This document shows, piece by piece, positions 34,426 through 46,665 of a stretch of DNA of 64,000 nt. The DNA is from Amphiura filiformis (Eukaryota > Echinodermata > Ophiuroidea > Amphilepidida > Amphiuridae). Numbering within the stretch: the first letter of the stretch is position 1; each line of letters opens with the position of its first letter. The DNA lies in assembly GCF_039555335.1 (NCBI RefSeq), contig NC_092629.1, positions 4,979,912 to 5,043,911 on the forward strand, written 5' to 3'. The translations under genes and the position numbers were made by a program. The notes beneath the pieces were generated by a model, which searched no databases, was not told the origin of the DNA, and saw only the letters and a program-made list of their open reading frames with translations.

Positions 34426-34542
34426 GTGCTGCTGAAATGTGACCCAACTGTGGTAGGAATAGACTTCCAAAAATTCCAACTCATCAAGAAGAAAAAATGC
34501 TGTATATCCTGCATACATCAGCTGTGCAAAATAACGAGTTAA
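34426..34542 (+). CDS. Possible small terminal exon
   Basis: Acceptor 'atttgccttcag' followed by an open phase-0 frame VLLKCDPTVVGIDFQKFQLI..., ending TAA at 34540-34542. It starts 35 bp after the LINE tail. No partner exon confirmed. Confidence 0.22.
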   Translation: MLLKCDPTVVGIDFQKFQLIKKKKCCISCIHQLCKITS

Positions 34543-34804
34543 GCTGTTACACAAAAAAAGTCATGTGAAAAAAGAACCTTGCACTAATTTTGCCTGTCAA
34601 AGATGGATTTATCTGAATCATGCACATGAAACTTTTCTGATTCATGATTTGATGCACATGCAAAATGGATCCATCAAAACTTTTGATTGTGTGACTATAT
34701 TATTGTGAATATGAGTGACAAACTCATTTACCCAACTGTATAACCCTTATCACTAATATCAGACTATCCAATCTGCAACTGCATGTATGGTTAAATTAGG
34801 GTTG

Positions 34805-35770
34805 TCCGGCAGGCTGGACTAGCTTGAGGTTAGTCATGTCGGATCGACTATTTTGAGCATATTAGTCAAGCCAGCTGGACTAATGTTACATTAGTCCAGC
34901 TGGCTTGACTAGCGCTATGTTAGTCCAGGTGGGCACCAGTTGGGCTAACTTAAGTCAATAACTTGTCGAGTGACTAACAATAATATAAAATAGTTTTGTT
35001 TTAATTTTTTGATGTATATATAACAATAGTAGCCTTCAATGTTCTTTAACTATTAAAACCAAAAGGAACTGTTTTGGGGTCACTGTTTGAAGAAAAAAAA
35101 TCATTATAAATTTTCTTTTTGATTTTGCAAACGTTTTATAGTCAAGGGCTCAAATTTGATTGCAAAGTTGATCAATGATTGTGTTTGAGCTGTACAGTGG
35201 ATTAATGACAAGCATGTAGGCCAAATACACAAATGAGCTCATTAATATTTGAGCTAGAGAGTGGATTAATGGAAAGGCAAAATATGCAATTCTAAAACAC
35301 AAGGCCTGGTGGCCCTTTCAAAAAATGTATGCTTTGGTATATCTTTAAAAGAGGTTATAACCATGCTAACAATTGTATTGCACTTCTGAGACTCTTCAAC
35401 CACCTTATTTTGGGAGAATATTTGTGTAGTGAACTGATTTCCTGATTTTCCATCAAATGAGACCTGTTCTCACAAAATGAGCGGAAATTGTCATGTAGAA
35501 AAGGAGATACATGAATGGTTCATTTAACCTGCTAAAAAACAATAGAAAGGAAGGAATTCTCCTTTGAAATATTGAAAACTTATATGACCCAGATAATTTT
35601 ATATGACCCAGAGATTATGGATCTGGCCATAGCCATGAAGATCTGACCATAGCCATGCAGATGGTGCCCACCTGGACTAGCTTTAAGCTAGTCAGTACTT
35701 TAAGCTAGTCAGTACTGCTGGACTAACAAGGATGACTAACCTATCTTAGTCCAGCTTGACTAGCTTTTAT
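34805..35770. repeat. Foldback region of 'ctggactagctt' words
   Basis: Both borders consist of repeated 'ggactagctt'/'aagctagtcc' words in both orientations. Inner inverted ends 'ttagtccaggtgggcacca' (near 34920) and 'tggtgcccacctggactag' (near 35662) enclose about 720 bp of AT-rich, non-coding sequence. A small relative is at 26655-26720. Confidence 0.6.
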
Positions 35771-36216
35771 CAGACATATCGATTGCATTCTGAATACGAA
35801 GAATGTCTTTCTGATATCAAATAATTTTCATTTTTTGAAATTCACGATATAATACACATTTTATGACAAATTATTAAAATTTGATATTTTTCACATTTTT
35901 GATATAATAACAGTCCTCAAGTAAATTTTATAAATCTAATGATATATTCTTAAAGTGTATGTAGCTGGGAGAAAAAGCTAATTTTTTTTGGTGTTTTGGA
36001 AAAAAATTATATCTTCAATACGAAAGGTCAAAATTTTCAATTGATTGTCGGCCTTTTATCCCACCTACATACACTTTAAGTACTGTTAAATGTCAAAAAT
36101 ATCAATTTTAATTATTTGCCATAAAATGTGTATTACATTCTTAATTTCAACAAATCAAAATTATTTGATATCAGAATGACATTCTTCGTATTCAAATACC
36201 ATTCGATATGTCCGAT
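35771..36216. mobile_element. Long-palindrome MITE
   Basis: The first ~200 bp ('cagacatatcgattg', 'aatacgaagaatgtc', 'ctgatatcaaataatttt', 'aaagtgtatgtag') recur in inverse order and orientation up to 36216. Non-coding. Confidence 0.8.
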
Positions 36217-36269
36217 GTGCTCTAATGTCCCACAATAAATACTGTCCAAAGCGTTCATACCCCTTCCCT

Positions 36270-37025
36270 TAACGTATTAAAAAAAAAAAAAAAAAAAATT
36301 CTTGGGCCAATTTTTTTTTATTTATTTATTTTTATAAACTAGATAAAAATATCTAGGAGCCTTTTTTCATTTTTTTTAAATTTGACCAACTTCACCAAAA
36401 ATATTTGAAATTTAGGTGAAAATCAGGCTTTTTATGATTTTTTGAAAATTCAGCATTTTTTGACCATTTTTGGTGCAAATTTCTCAAAGTTGGTCGAAAT
36501 TCAAAAAAAAAAAAAAAATGGCTCCTATATATTTTATTTAAAAAAAAATTAATACAAAAAATGTTTTTGTTACGATTAACGAAAAAGAAGTGGGCCAAAA
36601 AAAAGAGGTTTTTTGGGATTTTTTGTTTTGAGGATTTGGGGTTTTTTGTTTTGTGTTTGCTGGGAAGTATAATTAAGGTTGGTCTGAACCCTGGAATTAT
36701 GAAAACTTTCGGGCCTCATAACTGCTAAATTATTAGTCTAAAGAATATAAAAGTATACATTTTCAGAATGGAAATGATTTGATTCATCTGTGAGGTCCAA
36801 TTTGGGCCAAAATGCTCATTTTGGAGAAAATCCCCAAAACGGGTTTTTGGCCCAAATTTTTTCGTGCAACGTGCACGTAACAAAAAAATTGTTTGGCCAA
36901 AAAAAATTTTTTATTAATTTTTAAAAACTAGATATCTAGGGACATTTTTTTTTTCATTTTTTTGAATTTTGGTCAAAATTCAAAAAAAATAAAAAATGGT
37001 CCCTAGATATTGTGTTATAAAGAGT
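36270..37025. repeat. A/T-homopolymer-rich foldback repeats
   Basis: Two blocks (36300-36600 and 36840-37025) whose halves are inverted around 'aaatttgaccaac..' and 'ttttggtcaaaattc'; both carry 'actagat' and 'ctagg.gcc/ctaggga' marks. Protein-like open stretches here are low complexity. Confidence 0.55.
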
Positions 37026-37909
37026 CAACTTGTGAGGGGACTTGTCATTTTCAAAATAACCTGAATTGATTTTGACTTGAGAAAGGACATGCAGGGGAAT
37101 ATAAGTTTGTTTGATTTTAAATTTTCAATTAAATTTGAAATATCTGCACTTCATTGAGTGAGTCTCCATTATTTCTCTGTCATCTGTAATCTTCAGGGAG
37201 TTTAATACGATATACATGAGACCAAAAAACCCTATTCTAGTAGGGGTTGTCGAGCGTTTATTATTATTTTTATTATTATTATCATTTATTTATTTATTGA
37301 AGGCTAAAATTACCCCAATGACCCCCATTTGTCATCAGCTTACACCCAATGACCCCCTTTTTTTAAAGAAATTTACACTCAAACAAACAAACAAAAATGC
37401 GCAAATTGTACAATTTTTACATTTTGTAGCACATTTTTGCAGTTTTGCCCAGAAAGTTATTCAATGACACACAATTCATGCAATTCTAATCCTTTCCATA
37501 CGTAATGGCCCATTACATTTTCTTGGAGCCGCCACTGAATGACCCCCTTTTTTGACTTACTTTGGTAGGCACAGGTACAAAAATGTATGTCACTTTGATA
37601 TTCGACTCGGCATTCGAGTGCCCCCCTCCCGGTCAAAGGCGGTGAAACCAAATAACTTAACTGTAAAGACCAACCTTTGTGCAATAAATACGAGTCCGGG
37701 TGGGGGTAAAATTTCTAAACTTCATGCCCAAAATTGCAAATTGCTTTACTCTTGTCCTTCCCCCCCCAACGTGTGGCAACATTTTGGGAACCTAATTTAC
37801 AAGATGCAGCGTTTTACCATTTAGATGCAGCGTTTTATCATTTTAGAGCGTTGTATTTAAAAATTAGGCGTCCCATAAAACCGGGCACATAAATTGCTCA
37901 GCCCCCCTG

Positions 37910-39380
37910 AAAAGAAAGGGACATTCAGACATTTCAAGTTTAAATGTGTGGTTTTAAGCTAGGGACCCTAAATGTTGGCGTTTTATGCTTGTATAAATGA
38001 GTCCCCGGGATTTTGGATTGTAGGCCTACACTTTCAAATAATCCATGCAGAAGTATTATTGTACTAGAGGTCTAATTTTGGAGTTACGCCCTATAAGAAT
38101 AGCTCAAGCTATAACACCCTCTAGCCTAGGAACACCCTATTTTTGAAATTTTGAATAAATATTAAATATTTTGGTTCTCGTCCTCTCCCACCTCAATTAT
38201 CGGGATTTGTCAGATTTTTTTAAAGTAGATTTTTTAACTTTTTTAAAACTTAGGAATAGCCTACTTTCCCGGGCCTACTTTACGAAAACTTTATAGGCTT
38301 ACAAATATGCCTAAATAAGTTTATTAGAGAACAAATATCACTTCCAAGAATTTTTGTGGTAATCTACATGATCTAGGGGATTTATCCGGCCTCAGAATCT
38401 CACATTTAAAATGAAAAAAGGGCCTCCTCATTTGCTCTAAAAAGAACGAAATCTAAGCCATGCTAATTACCGGGGCTAATTTTACATTGAAAAAAAAACC
38501 TCCCTGCCTCATCAATTCATGAAAATCCTCTGGACGAGAACCAAAACATTAATTTTACACGGCCTATGGAAAGTTATAGGCTTATTATCAGTTTGAAGCT
38601 CTTAGGCCTAGGGAGAGAAAAATAGGCCCTATTAGGTCTATTACTGATACATGTTGTAACGTATCATGCATAGGCCTAGGCCTATTTAATTTAAAGACCT
38701 ACTTGATAGACGTAGAATTTACTATTTGGCCTTGGCCTACTATAGGGCCTATTCATATGGAGGCCCGACATGGCATAGACATAGCCAGCTGGTTAGGCCC
38801 AAACCCGGGGCCCAAAGAAATGATAGGTAAATTAGATGAATAAAAACAGAATAGATTATATAAAATGCTTTGAAAGAATATGCCTAGGCCTACATTACAA
38901 AATTAATTATAGGGCCTACACGAATCTCAGTTACAAAATGGTGAGGGTCAAATCTGGACCCGGCCCGTAAATCAGTAGGCGCTAGAGGATATGGTCTAGA
39001 AATCAAAGGGACATGAAACTTTATTTTGATTTTTTCCCTACCGATAGGATAGAAGTAGGCCCTATAAGTTGAAAGTTAAACAATAAACATGCCTAAATAA
39101 TGCTAAGCCCCCTATTAAATTGTCACGAAATCAAAGGTAAAGATAGTAAAATCACTGTAAAAATATTCCTCCATACAATATTCATATTTACTTTTCAATA
39201 ATAAACAATAAAATTGAATCTGTTAGCTTTCATTTGGTACCAAATTTGTAGCCATACACCAAGATTTGAAAATTAAATCAAAGTTCCGCAAAAGTTGCAC
39301 TTCCACTAAAAATATCAATTCAAATAGCCCTAGCCCCCGGCCTAGCCTAGACTAGTCTGAAAACTGATTTAATTGATTGT
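37910..39380. other. Anonymous interval rich in 'taggcct' words
   Basis: More than a dozen 'taggccta'-type words but no definable element, RNA or exon. Confidence 0.5.
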
Positions 39381-39383
39381 TTC

Positions 39384-39647
39384 GCTAGTGTGAGCACGTC
39401 ACCCACCACATGTGGGCCAGATAAAGTGAGCGCCAATGCTGGGCCACATGGAAGCCCGGCCAGCGTTAGGCCAGCTCTGGCGACATTATGTGGTCCATAA
39501 GTGACGCACTGTATTGGACCACTTGTGACCGACTTGGTCTGGTCCAGTGCTGGCGCTCACTTTATGTGGCCCAACCCTGGTCCAGTACTGGGCCAGTGCA
39601 AATGGGCCCTTTTACTGGTCCAGTACTGGTGGGTGTTTGCTGTGTAG
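39384..39647 (-). mobile_element. MITE rich in CCAGTACTGG/CTGGCCCA, copy 2 (inverted)
   Basis: Inverse of 23744-24007, same length (264 bp), same ends 'gctagtgtgagcac' and 'gggtgtttgctgtgtag'. By eye roughly 85-90% alike. Confidence 0.75.
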
Positions 39648-40412
39648 ATGCTTTGTATGCTTTGGGTATGCACGACATGCGGTCTTTTCTTTGGCACAAT
39701 TAACGTGTTTGAAATTAAGGTATATACAGTATTCTATGTTGCATCATGACTTTTGACAAGACTGCAAGGATCTTATTTATTGATTTTACTTCAGACCTTT
39801 TCAAATGGCGGCACTTGCCACTGATAACGTGTATTTGGCAGTATATTGCTGCCCGGTCCGGGATTGCTGCACTATAGTCATGCTAGTCTGTGCATCATCT
39901 ATTTCCATGTATTAACTGTAGTGTAAGTCAGTAATCTTTATTTAACATTCATGCATTATGACATTATCTGATTACTGAAAGGGCCCAGTAAATGTCAGTA
40001 GGTTGGAGGATAGGTCCGAAGACATGCAGGCAGGTCTATGCATCATCCAGCCTGGGTGCACAGCTGGTTTTTTAGAAATTGGGTGTATTGAAAAAAGCTT
40101 AGGCCTATAATAATTTTTTTAGTTTTTGACAATACATGTATCATACACTGCAATGAGTATAAGCTTTCGTTTTGTACTTTCATTTTGGTATTTAAACATG
40201 GATGAGCTTCGTCCAAATATTCAGACCCAGAACAAAATATTAATTTCTGACATGATCCTGTTCTGGGTCTGAACTGTTTCTACATGTATTCGAAATCTTG
40301 ATTGCAAAGTGGACAAAAGAAGCACATGGTCCTAGTTTTTTAATCCCCTATTCATGTTGCGTGAATCACTCTATAATTGTGGACCATCCTTTTGATACGG
40401 GTACATGATGAG

Positions 40413-40626
40413 CAGTGTTCGAATTTAGGAAAAATAAATGGTTGTCCCACGGACAACCAGATTATAATTTCTGGTTGTCCGTCTAAGTTTTTGGTTGTCC
40501 GTAGGCCTACAAATGTGACTTTTGGCTAGATTTATGGTTGTCCGGCGGACAACCCGAATCAATATTTTTGGTTGTCGGCGACATTTTTAGTTGTCCGGGC
40601 AGCGGACAACAAAATTTCGAACGCTG
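40413..40626. mobile_element. hAT MITE with 8-bp target duplication
   Basis: 214 bp with ends CAGTGTTCGAATTT and, read in reverse, CAGCGTTCGAAATTT, flanked by a perfect direct ATGATGAG (40405-40412 and 40627-40634). The interior has about six 'ggttgtccg' or 'cggacaacc' words in both orientations, so it can form several small hairpins. Confidence 0.88.
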
Positions 40627-41633
40627 ATGATGAGTATTTGGACAAGCGGAATTAACAGTTTTGACAGACCTTTTGTCTAGACTAGGTATGTTCATAACAT
40701 TTTGAAGTTCAATATTTTTAGCTGAAAGTTCTTTCATTTGAAAGAGAATCAAATTACCTAAACAATACATGTAAGGGGTCAATCATGTTTCTAGTGCATA
40801 CACTTTTGAAGTTACAGACAAAATAGTGTCACCAAATTGTCCAAAATTTTGTGTGTGAAATTGTGACAGCAGGCACATGTACAATGTACACTACTGTATG
40901 TGACCCCAGATGACCTCCTATTCTTTACTGTAAGAAAGCTGTTTTGGATGGTCTTGATTTACACACAAATTGCTTTTGAGCTAAATCGAGTGTCGACTTG
41001 GTGGAACATGGATTGCACTATGTGATAGTTTATGAATCCATTATTATCCCAGTACCAACATAAGTCAACATCACTTAGGTTTTGGTTGTCAAAATTAATT
41101 TTTAGTAATTTTTTCCATTGAGCCCCACAGTAAAGCCATTTTTGGACCGTACAGGCACATTCCACTTCCCTATGGACGAATAGCGCCACCTATAGTGTGA
41201 GATGTGAGCCTGGCTATCTAGACCTCTCTGTTTGTAAACAAGCGAGGAGGTCGAAATAAATCCTTCTCGCGCCGAATAGGAAAGTCAGCGTAATAATACG
41301 CCACTGGGATGAGCTGAACATGTTCAGCTTCATAACCTCATGAATCATGTGAATAGCTTAACCAGTTATCATCAATATGAACGATGCATGTGATCATGAC
41401 ATGGAAATAAGATTGTGTGATGTGACATAGGCTTTGAAACATTTGCAAAATGAAGTCCTAATTGAAACCATTTGGTGGACCATTTTGGCACTATTATTGT
41501 GTAAAATTTTTGTTTGAAAAACCCAATGAATCTATTTCAAGTTTGGAAAAAAAACGAAGATTCAATTTGCAAAATTTTAAAAGTGGTCGACTGGTCTATG
41601 ATTCAAATTCTGTTCTTTCTACACCTGGAGAAT

Positions 41634-41815
41634 TGCTATTCAATTCCAATTCAATCCACCTTGCTTTATAATTAATTCGATTCCAATTCAATTATTCAAT
41701 TTCAAAATCATTTCATTTCAATTCAATCCAATGCAGTGAAATTAACAGCTAATCAATTTCAATTTAATTCTCAGCATTCATTTCAATTCCAATTCAATTC
41801 CAAGTTGTTTTAATT
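41634..41815 (+). repeat. Degenerate ATTCAATTCC array
   Basis: Roughly fifteen imperfect 'attcaattcca' and 'atttcaattc' words in tandem. Confidence 0.7.
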
Positions 41816-41819
41816 GACC

Positions 41820-43850
41820 AAAGGCACACTGCAAAAACTGTCTAGAGATTGAAAACTTTTTTGTCCTCGATTTGTAAACACATGTATGTAAAATCTAAAC
41901 ACAAATTATGTCAAACTTAAAAACATCAAGTGTTTTAATATCTAAACGCAAGGCATCAAATTACAAAACATATGTTTAGCATTTAGACTTATGTTAACTC
42001 ACTTTTCACATTCAAACAATGCGAGTGATCCTTGACCTCTGGTTTTCTGGGTCATAATATTTTATGAAACTTTTGGAACTTCTTAATTCTTAGGCTAAAT
42101 TATTAGGTGACTAATTTTCTAATAATTTGCACAACAAATTTTCTTTCTAGTTTAGTAGATTTTAATTTGTGCACAATAACAAATTATTTTCAGATTTCAC
42201 ACGCTAAGCTAAACTAAGAATCAAGAACTGATTTTCGGGCAAAATAGGGGCTTGAAGAACTGAAATTAGAGCCAAATTATAGGCTGTTGAGCTAAAAATT
42301 TCTAAATTATTTCCAAATTTGAGCTTCGCGGGATTGTTGGTCGAAGCAGCCAAAAAATCGATTTTTTATTGTCTAAATCCATATATTATTATTGAAAAAT
42401 AACACTTTGATGTTTTGCAAAAGTTCATTATACAAATCATATACTTTGAAAACTTGCTTAATTTATTGTTGTTAATATTAAAGTTATGTACATTTTACAA
42501 AAGTGTTGTTGTTTCAGCCCTCTTTACAACATAACTCAAGAACCACAGAACCTACAAAATATTTCTGTGATATTTGAATTCTTCTACACGCTCACAAGGA
42601 AATGAGCAATGCAATTTTTGCCAAAGCTCACTACCATTCGCAAGATGTTGTGAACTACCAAATCGCAACACTTTAAAATAGTGTATTACCTTAAAGAGCT
42701 ACAATTGTTAGAGTTTGAGGCTCAAAGAACTGGAGCAGATCCAAATGTGGGGCTTAACACGGCTGTGTACTCAAGACGTTGTTTCTTTCATAAAATTGAG
42801 TTTTTTGATATTTGTTACTTTGTTATGTTTTTATAAATACAAGGAAAGAAAATCCAGATTTATAAACTCCAACTGCGCTATTTTATGGATTTTATTTCAC
42901 TATTTCATTCGTGTTTGCAATTTTAAAAGAGAGAAAATCTTTGTTGTATCAGCGAGGTACACGCGCGCAACAACGCATCGCACTGCGTATCGCGCAATTT
43001 GTTAACGCACAGATACGCTACGCATACGCGACGCTTATCTGCATGCGTGGCGCATCCTTTGGAAACACAAATTTCAAGTGGTCAAATGGTCAAATGCCTC
43101 CGTTTTAGCTGATAAAATGTTGGTTTTTTCAAGTTCTCTCCCTCGATTTGAATATCAAGTTATGAATGGATTTCGCTCAAACTTCTCAACGGGCTGTGGA
43201 TTTACCCGATGTTCACGTAATATAAGGTAGAAAATCGAGAACTGCCGCATTCTCCTGTGAGATTCGATGAAAGGGCAAAATGTGACCACTTTAAACTTCA
43301 ACGGCCATTATTTCAATGTTCATTTTCTCGGTAAAATGACGATTTAGGTATACGATAACTCAATAAATACAGCATCTATAGGTAAGCAAATATGATCATC
43401 GTAAAAAGCATGATCGACTCAAGAAACGGTTTTCTCATTTTTTTATATTTTGGTCTATTTCCGATTTTAGGCATCATTTTGTGCAAATAGGCGTTTGTGA
43501 ATTTTAAAAAGTTCATTTTGATGCCTTAAATATGGTCAATATCTCAAAAACTAAGGCCAATATCAAAAAAATAAAAAAACTGTTTTTGGAATGGAGCCTC
43601 AAGATTGAGCTAAAAACAAAATAAAATATTTTGGAAAAAGAGTGTTTTTTGTTATGATGTACCTAACAAATATTGCCAAAAACTCACTTTTTGTGATTTT
43701 CTTCATAATTGTTGTTTTTACCCCAAATCTGTATTTATATTAAGATTTATTGATGTCTTGCCTTTATAAAAATGTATACTTTTATATGTCTTATGCGAAT
43801 AATTACAAAGTTATTGCACTTTTACTACATGCATGTCTGAGAGTACACAG
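41820..43850. other. Anonymous interval
   Basis: AT-rich with one CpG-dense patch at 42955-43055 made of 'acgcatacgcg'-like words. No gene recognised. Confidence 0.5.
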
Positions 43851-43854
43851 CTGC

Positions 43855-43944
43855 CTTAAGGAACTGCCGGAGAGCCTGAAAAAGGGACACTTGAGCGCCG
43901 CACATACCCGTACCACCCTTTAGCATGTGAGTGCCCCCCCCCCA
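43855..43944 (-). mobile_element. CCGGGGGCACTCAC element, end fragment (inverted copy)
   Basis: Inverse of 25062-25146 ('cttaaggaactgccgg ... catgtgagtgccccc'). Confidence 0.6.
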
Positions 43945-44524
43945 GGCATGGATCACACGCATCATGCATATTCACTTTGGGCGAGAGCCAAAAATGGTCA
44001 TCACTCAACATTAGAAATTGTCACAGGAGTGAATTTCTCCTCTGGTTTTACAATGTACTACTAACCAAAGATTATGAATCGGCAAAAAAAAATCAATTTC
44101 GGAAAATGCAAGCAATAAAATACACACGTAGCGCCCACTCGGTGTGGCGAGATGGAATAGTTAAATTTGATGTTACTGTTACAACATATTTAAAAAAGAT
44201 TTTTTCGCTTATGGTTTTTTAATGGTCTTGTGTTTCAGTACCGGGCCGGGTACTGGAAAAAATGTCAGTGGACTTTGCAAAAATAAAGAAATAAATTAAA
44301 ATATAATATATGTGTAAAATTCCGTCCTGCCACAAAAAGGTGAAATTTGTTTAATTTTGGGTTTTTACTGGGGGGAAATGCCTCGCCCTCCCCTGTGATG
44401 CCGTCACTGTACATAAATGTATCAATATCCCGGTACAGTCATGTACATGCAAATTAAGTGTAATATTTATGGTACCATATATTTTAAACTTATTTGAAAA
44501 AAAAATTTGCCTCTTTAATTTCAG

Positions 44525-44611
44525 ATTCTTTACATGGATGTTGCAAATACAGCAAAAGTCAATGATATATCAACACTGATCAAGGAGAGGAGAGGAGAGG
44601 TGACCACATAA
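44525..44611 (+). CDS. Possible terminal exon at the head of a minisatellite
   Basis: Acceptor 'ctttaatttcag' followed by an open phase-0 frame ILYMDVANTAKVNDISTLIK then ERRGEVTT and TAA. The last part (ggagaggtgaccaca) is the first unit border of the minisatellite that follows. Looks more exon-like than the other small candidates, but no upstream partner was found. Confidence 0.28.
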   Translation: MLYMDVANTAKVNDISTLIKERRGEVTT

Positions 44612-45325
44612 GATATATAGTCTACGATTTCAGCTACAATTTTACAATTTATTGCACCTTCACAATGCAAGCAATGGCTTGGTCTATGATATAATCATGT
44701 GGATTTTTTAAGTTATGCCAGGCTACCATACTGCATGTACAATGTACATGCAGAAAAACTGAAGAATATGTGAAGGAGAGGTGACCACAATGACATTTGA
44801 TAGGAATTATGGTTGTGTGGATTTGTGAAGTTGTGCTCCACCATGCTACATGTACATGTATAGGCAAACACAAAAATAATATATGGAGGAGCTAGAGGTG
44901 ACCACATTAATGGCATCACATTTGATAGGAATTATGGTTGTATGGATTTGTTACCATGCTCTACCATGCTAAATGTAGACAAACTCCAAAGAATACATCC
45001 ATAGAGAGGTGAACACAATGAAATTTGATCGAAATTATGATCAAGTGCGGATTTTTACATGACAAACATGAATTTCATGAAAGTATGTAGACAAACTCAA
45101 AATAAAACATGGAGGAGGTGACCACAATAACCTGTGATAGGAATTACGGTTGTGTGGATTTGTAAAAGTTATGCGCCTATAGCCAGACATATTCAAAAGA
45201 ATAATGCAGGAGAGGGAAGCACAATGATATTTGATTAGAATTAAGCACTCTGGGTATGCACATTCATAAGAATACGTGGAGGAGAGGTGACCGTATTTGA
45301 TTGGAATTGAATTGTTAAGTTACAC
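44575..45325 (+). repeat. ~110-130 bp degenerate minisatellite
   Basis: Six to seven units marked by 'ggagaggtgaccaca', 'tttgataggaattatggttg', 'tgtggatttgt' and 'agacaaactc.aa.aat'. Unit length varies with internal deletions. Confidence 0.8.
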
Positions 45326-45838
45326 AATGTATTGCTGTGATGAGGGAATGAATGTCTATCCCATTGAAAAAAGAATTTCTGGAAATAATACAGATGAATC
45401 ACACAATCATATGGAGAAATTCTGCAGATTCCAGAGTACATTAGTGTGTACTCACATTTTATTTTAATAATAAGTTTGCATAATATTATGCATTATACCA
45501 AGGGTTGTGAGCCAGAAAGCCCCAACTCACATGAATCACCTGCTCTCACAAAATGAGCATCAAGTCGGCAGGGCACTATAGAAGGTACCGACAGGTACAG
45601 TCCGTTAACCATGGAAAAATTCAATAGAATTAGAAAATAAGACATTTTGAAGAAACTATTGATTTTTGAAGATCAACTCATGTTCTTAGCCAACTTTAAG
45701 CTCAATTTGTGAGAGCTGGTCATCGTGAGTTACGGCTTTCTGGTTCTGAACCCTCAATATATATGTACTAGTTGGCGATTGATTTTACTTTGCACATGTG
45801 GTGACATGGTATTCAAATTTAATTATTATATATTCCAG

Positions 45839-45912
45839 CTATGCTGACACCTTGTGAAATCAGGCTGAACAAGTGCCACTACCTAATAACTGTCAGTGGA
45901 CGTTTGAACTGA
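45839..45912 (+). CDS. Possible small terminal exon
   Basis: Acceptor 'atatattccag', then CT|ATG with an open frame MLTPCEIRLNKCHYLITVSG RLN ending TGA at 45910-45912. May be chance. Confidence 0.2.
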
Positions 45913-46580
45913 AAGTATGTGTAATGAAGCAAATCTGCCTGCAAATCTGCAATCAATGCAACCTTGTCTCATAAATTCACTTTGACAGATTGGCAGAGGT
46001 GTTGTCAAAGCTGAAAGCTGGAACATATTATATTGTATTTTTCATGTGTATAGTATTTTAGTATATGTACGCAAAATCTAGGCCTTACTGTTTAGAATTT
46101 TAAAGGCGAGTGGTTAATCACTTGCTAGCATGAAGCTATGCGAGTGCTCAAATTTTCACAAATACCACTAATATTTGGGTATAATAATAAAGCAGCACTA
46201 CATTCAGTTTTTATGCCATCACATGTACATTTTCATTTTCATGGTAAAACATTTAAATACAAGGAATTTCAATTGAATGAACACAGCTTTTGGGTTTGAT
46301 CCAGCCTTGATCGTATATTTCGCGTACATTAAACAACAATGTGAACCCACAACCTTGGATACAATACTAACCAATCACAAGTAACGTAAGCACAGTCATA
46401 CAAGCTGGCGTACATTATGTTGAAAAAAATCATGTGCTCATTCAATGGAAATTTCCACTGTAGACCCTATCTCATGATATGGTCATGATATCTGATGGTA
46501 ATGAACCTGGCCATTCATATTTAGATCTTGTTAAAAGTATAAAATAAAGGATGCTATTACACATGTGCTAACTATACTGC

Positions 46581-46665
46581 TCCAAGAAAGTATAACACTT
46601 GGAAAAATAATCACAATTTCAAAACTGAACCATATTGGGGTAACTTTGTTTTTTTAAAAGATGGG
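46581..46665 (+). repeat. Left end of a TIR element, cut by a rearrangement
   Basis: 'tactgctccaagaaagtat' then 'cacttggaaaaataatcac' to 'aaaagatg'. The last ~62 bp recur directly at 47779-47840, on the other side of copy A, and inverted at the right end near 48398-48420. Confidence 0.6.
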
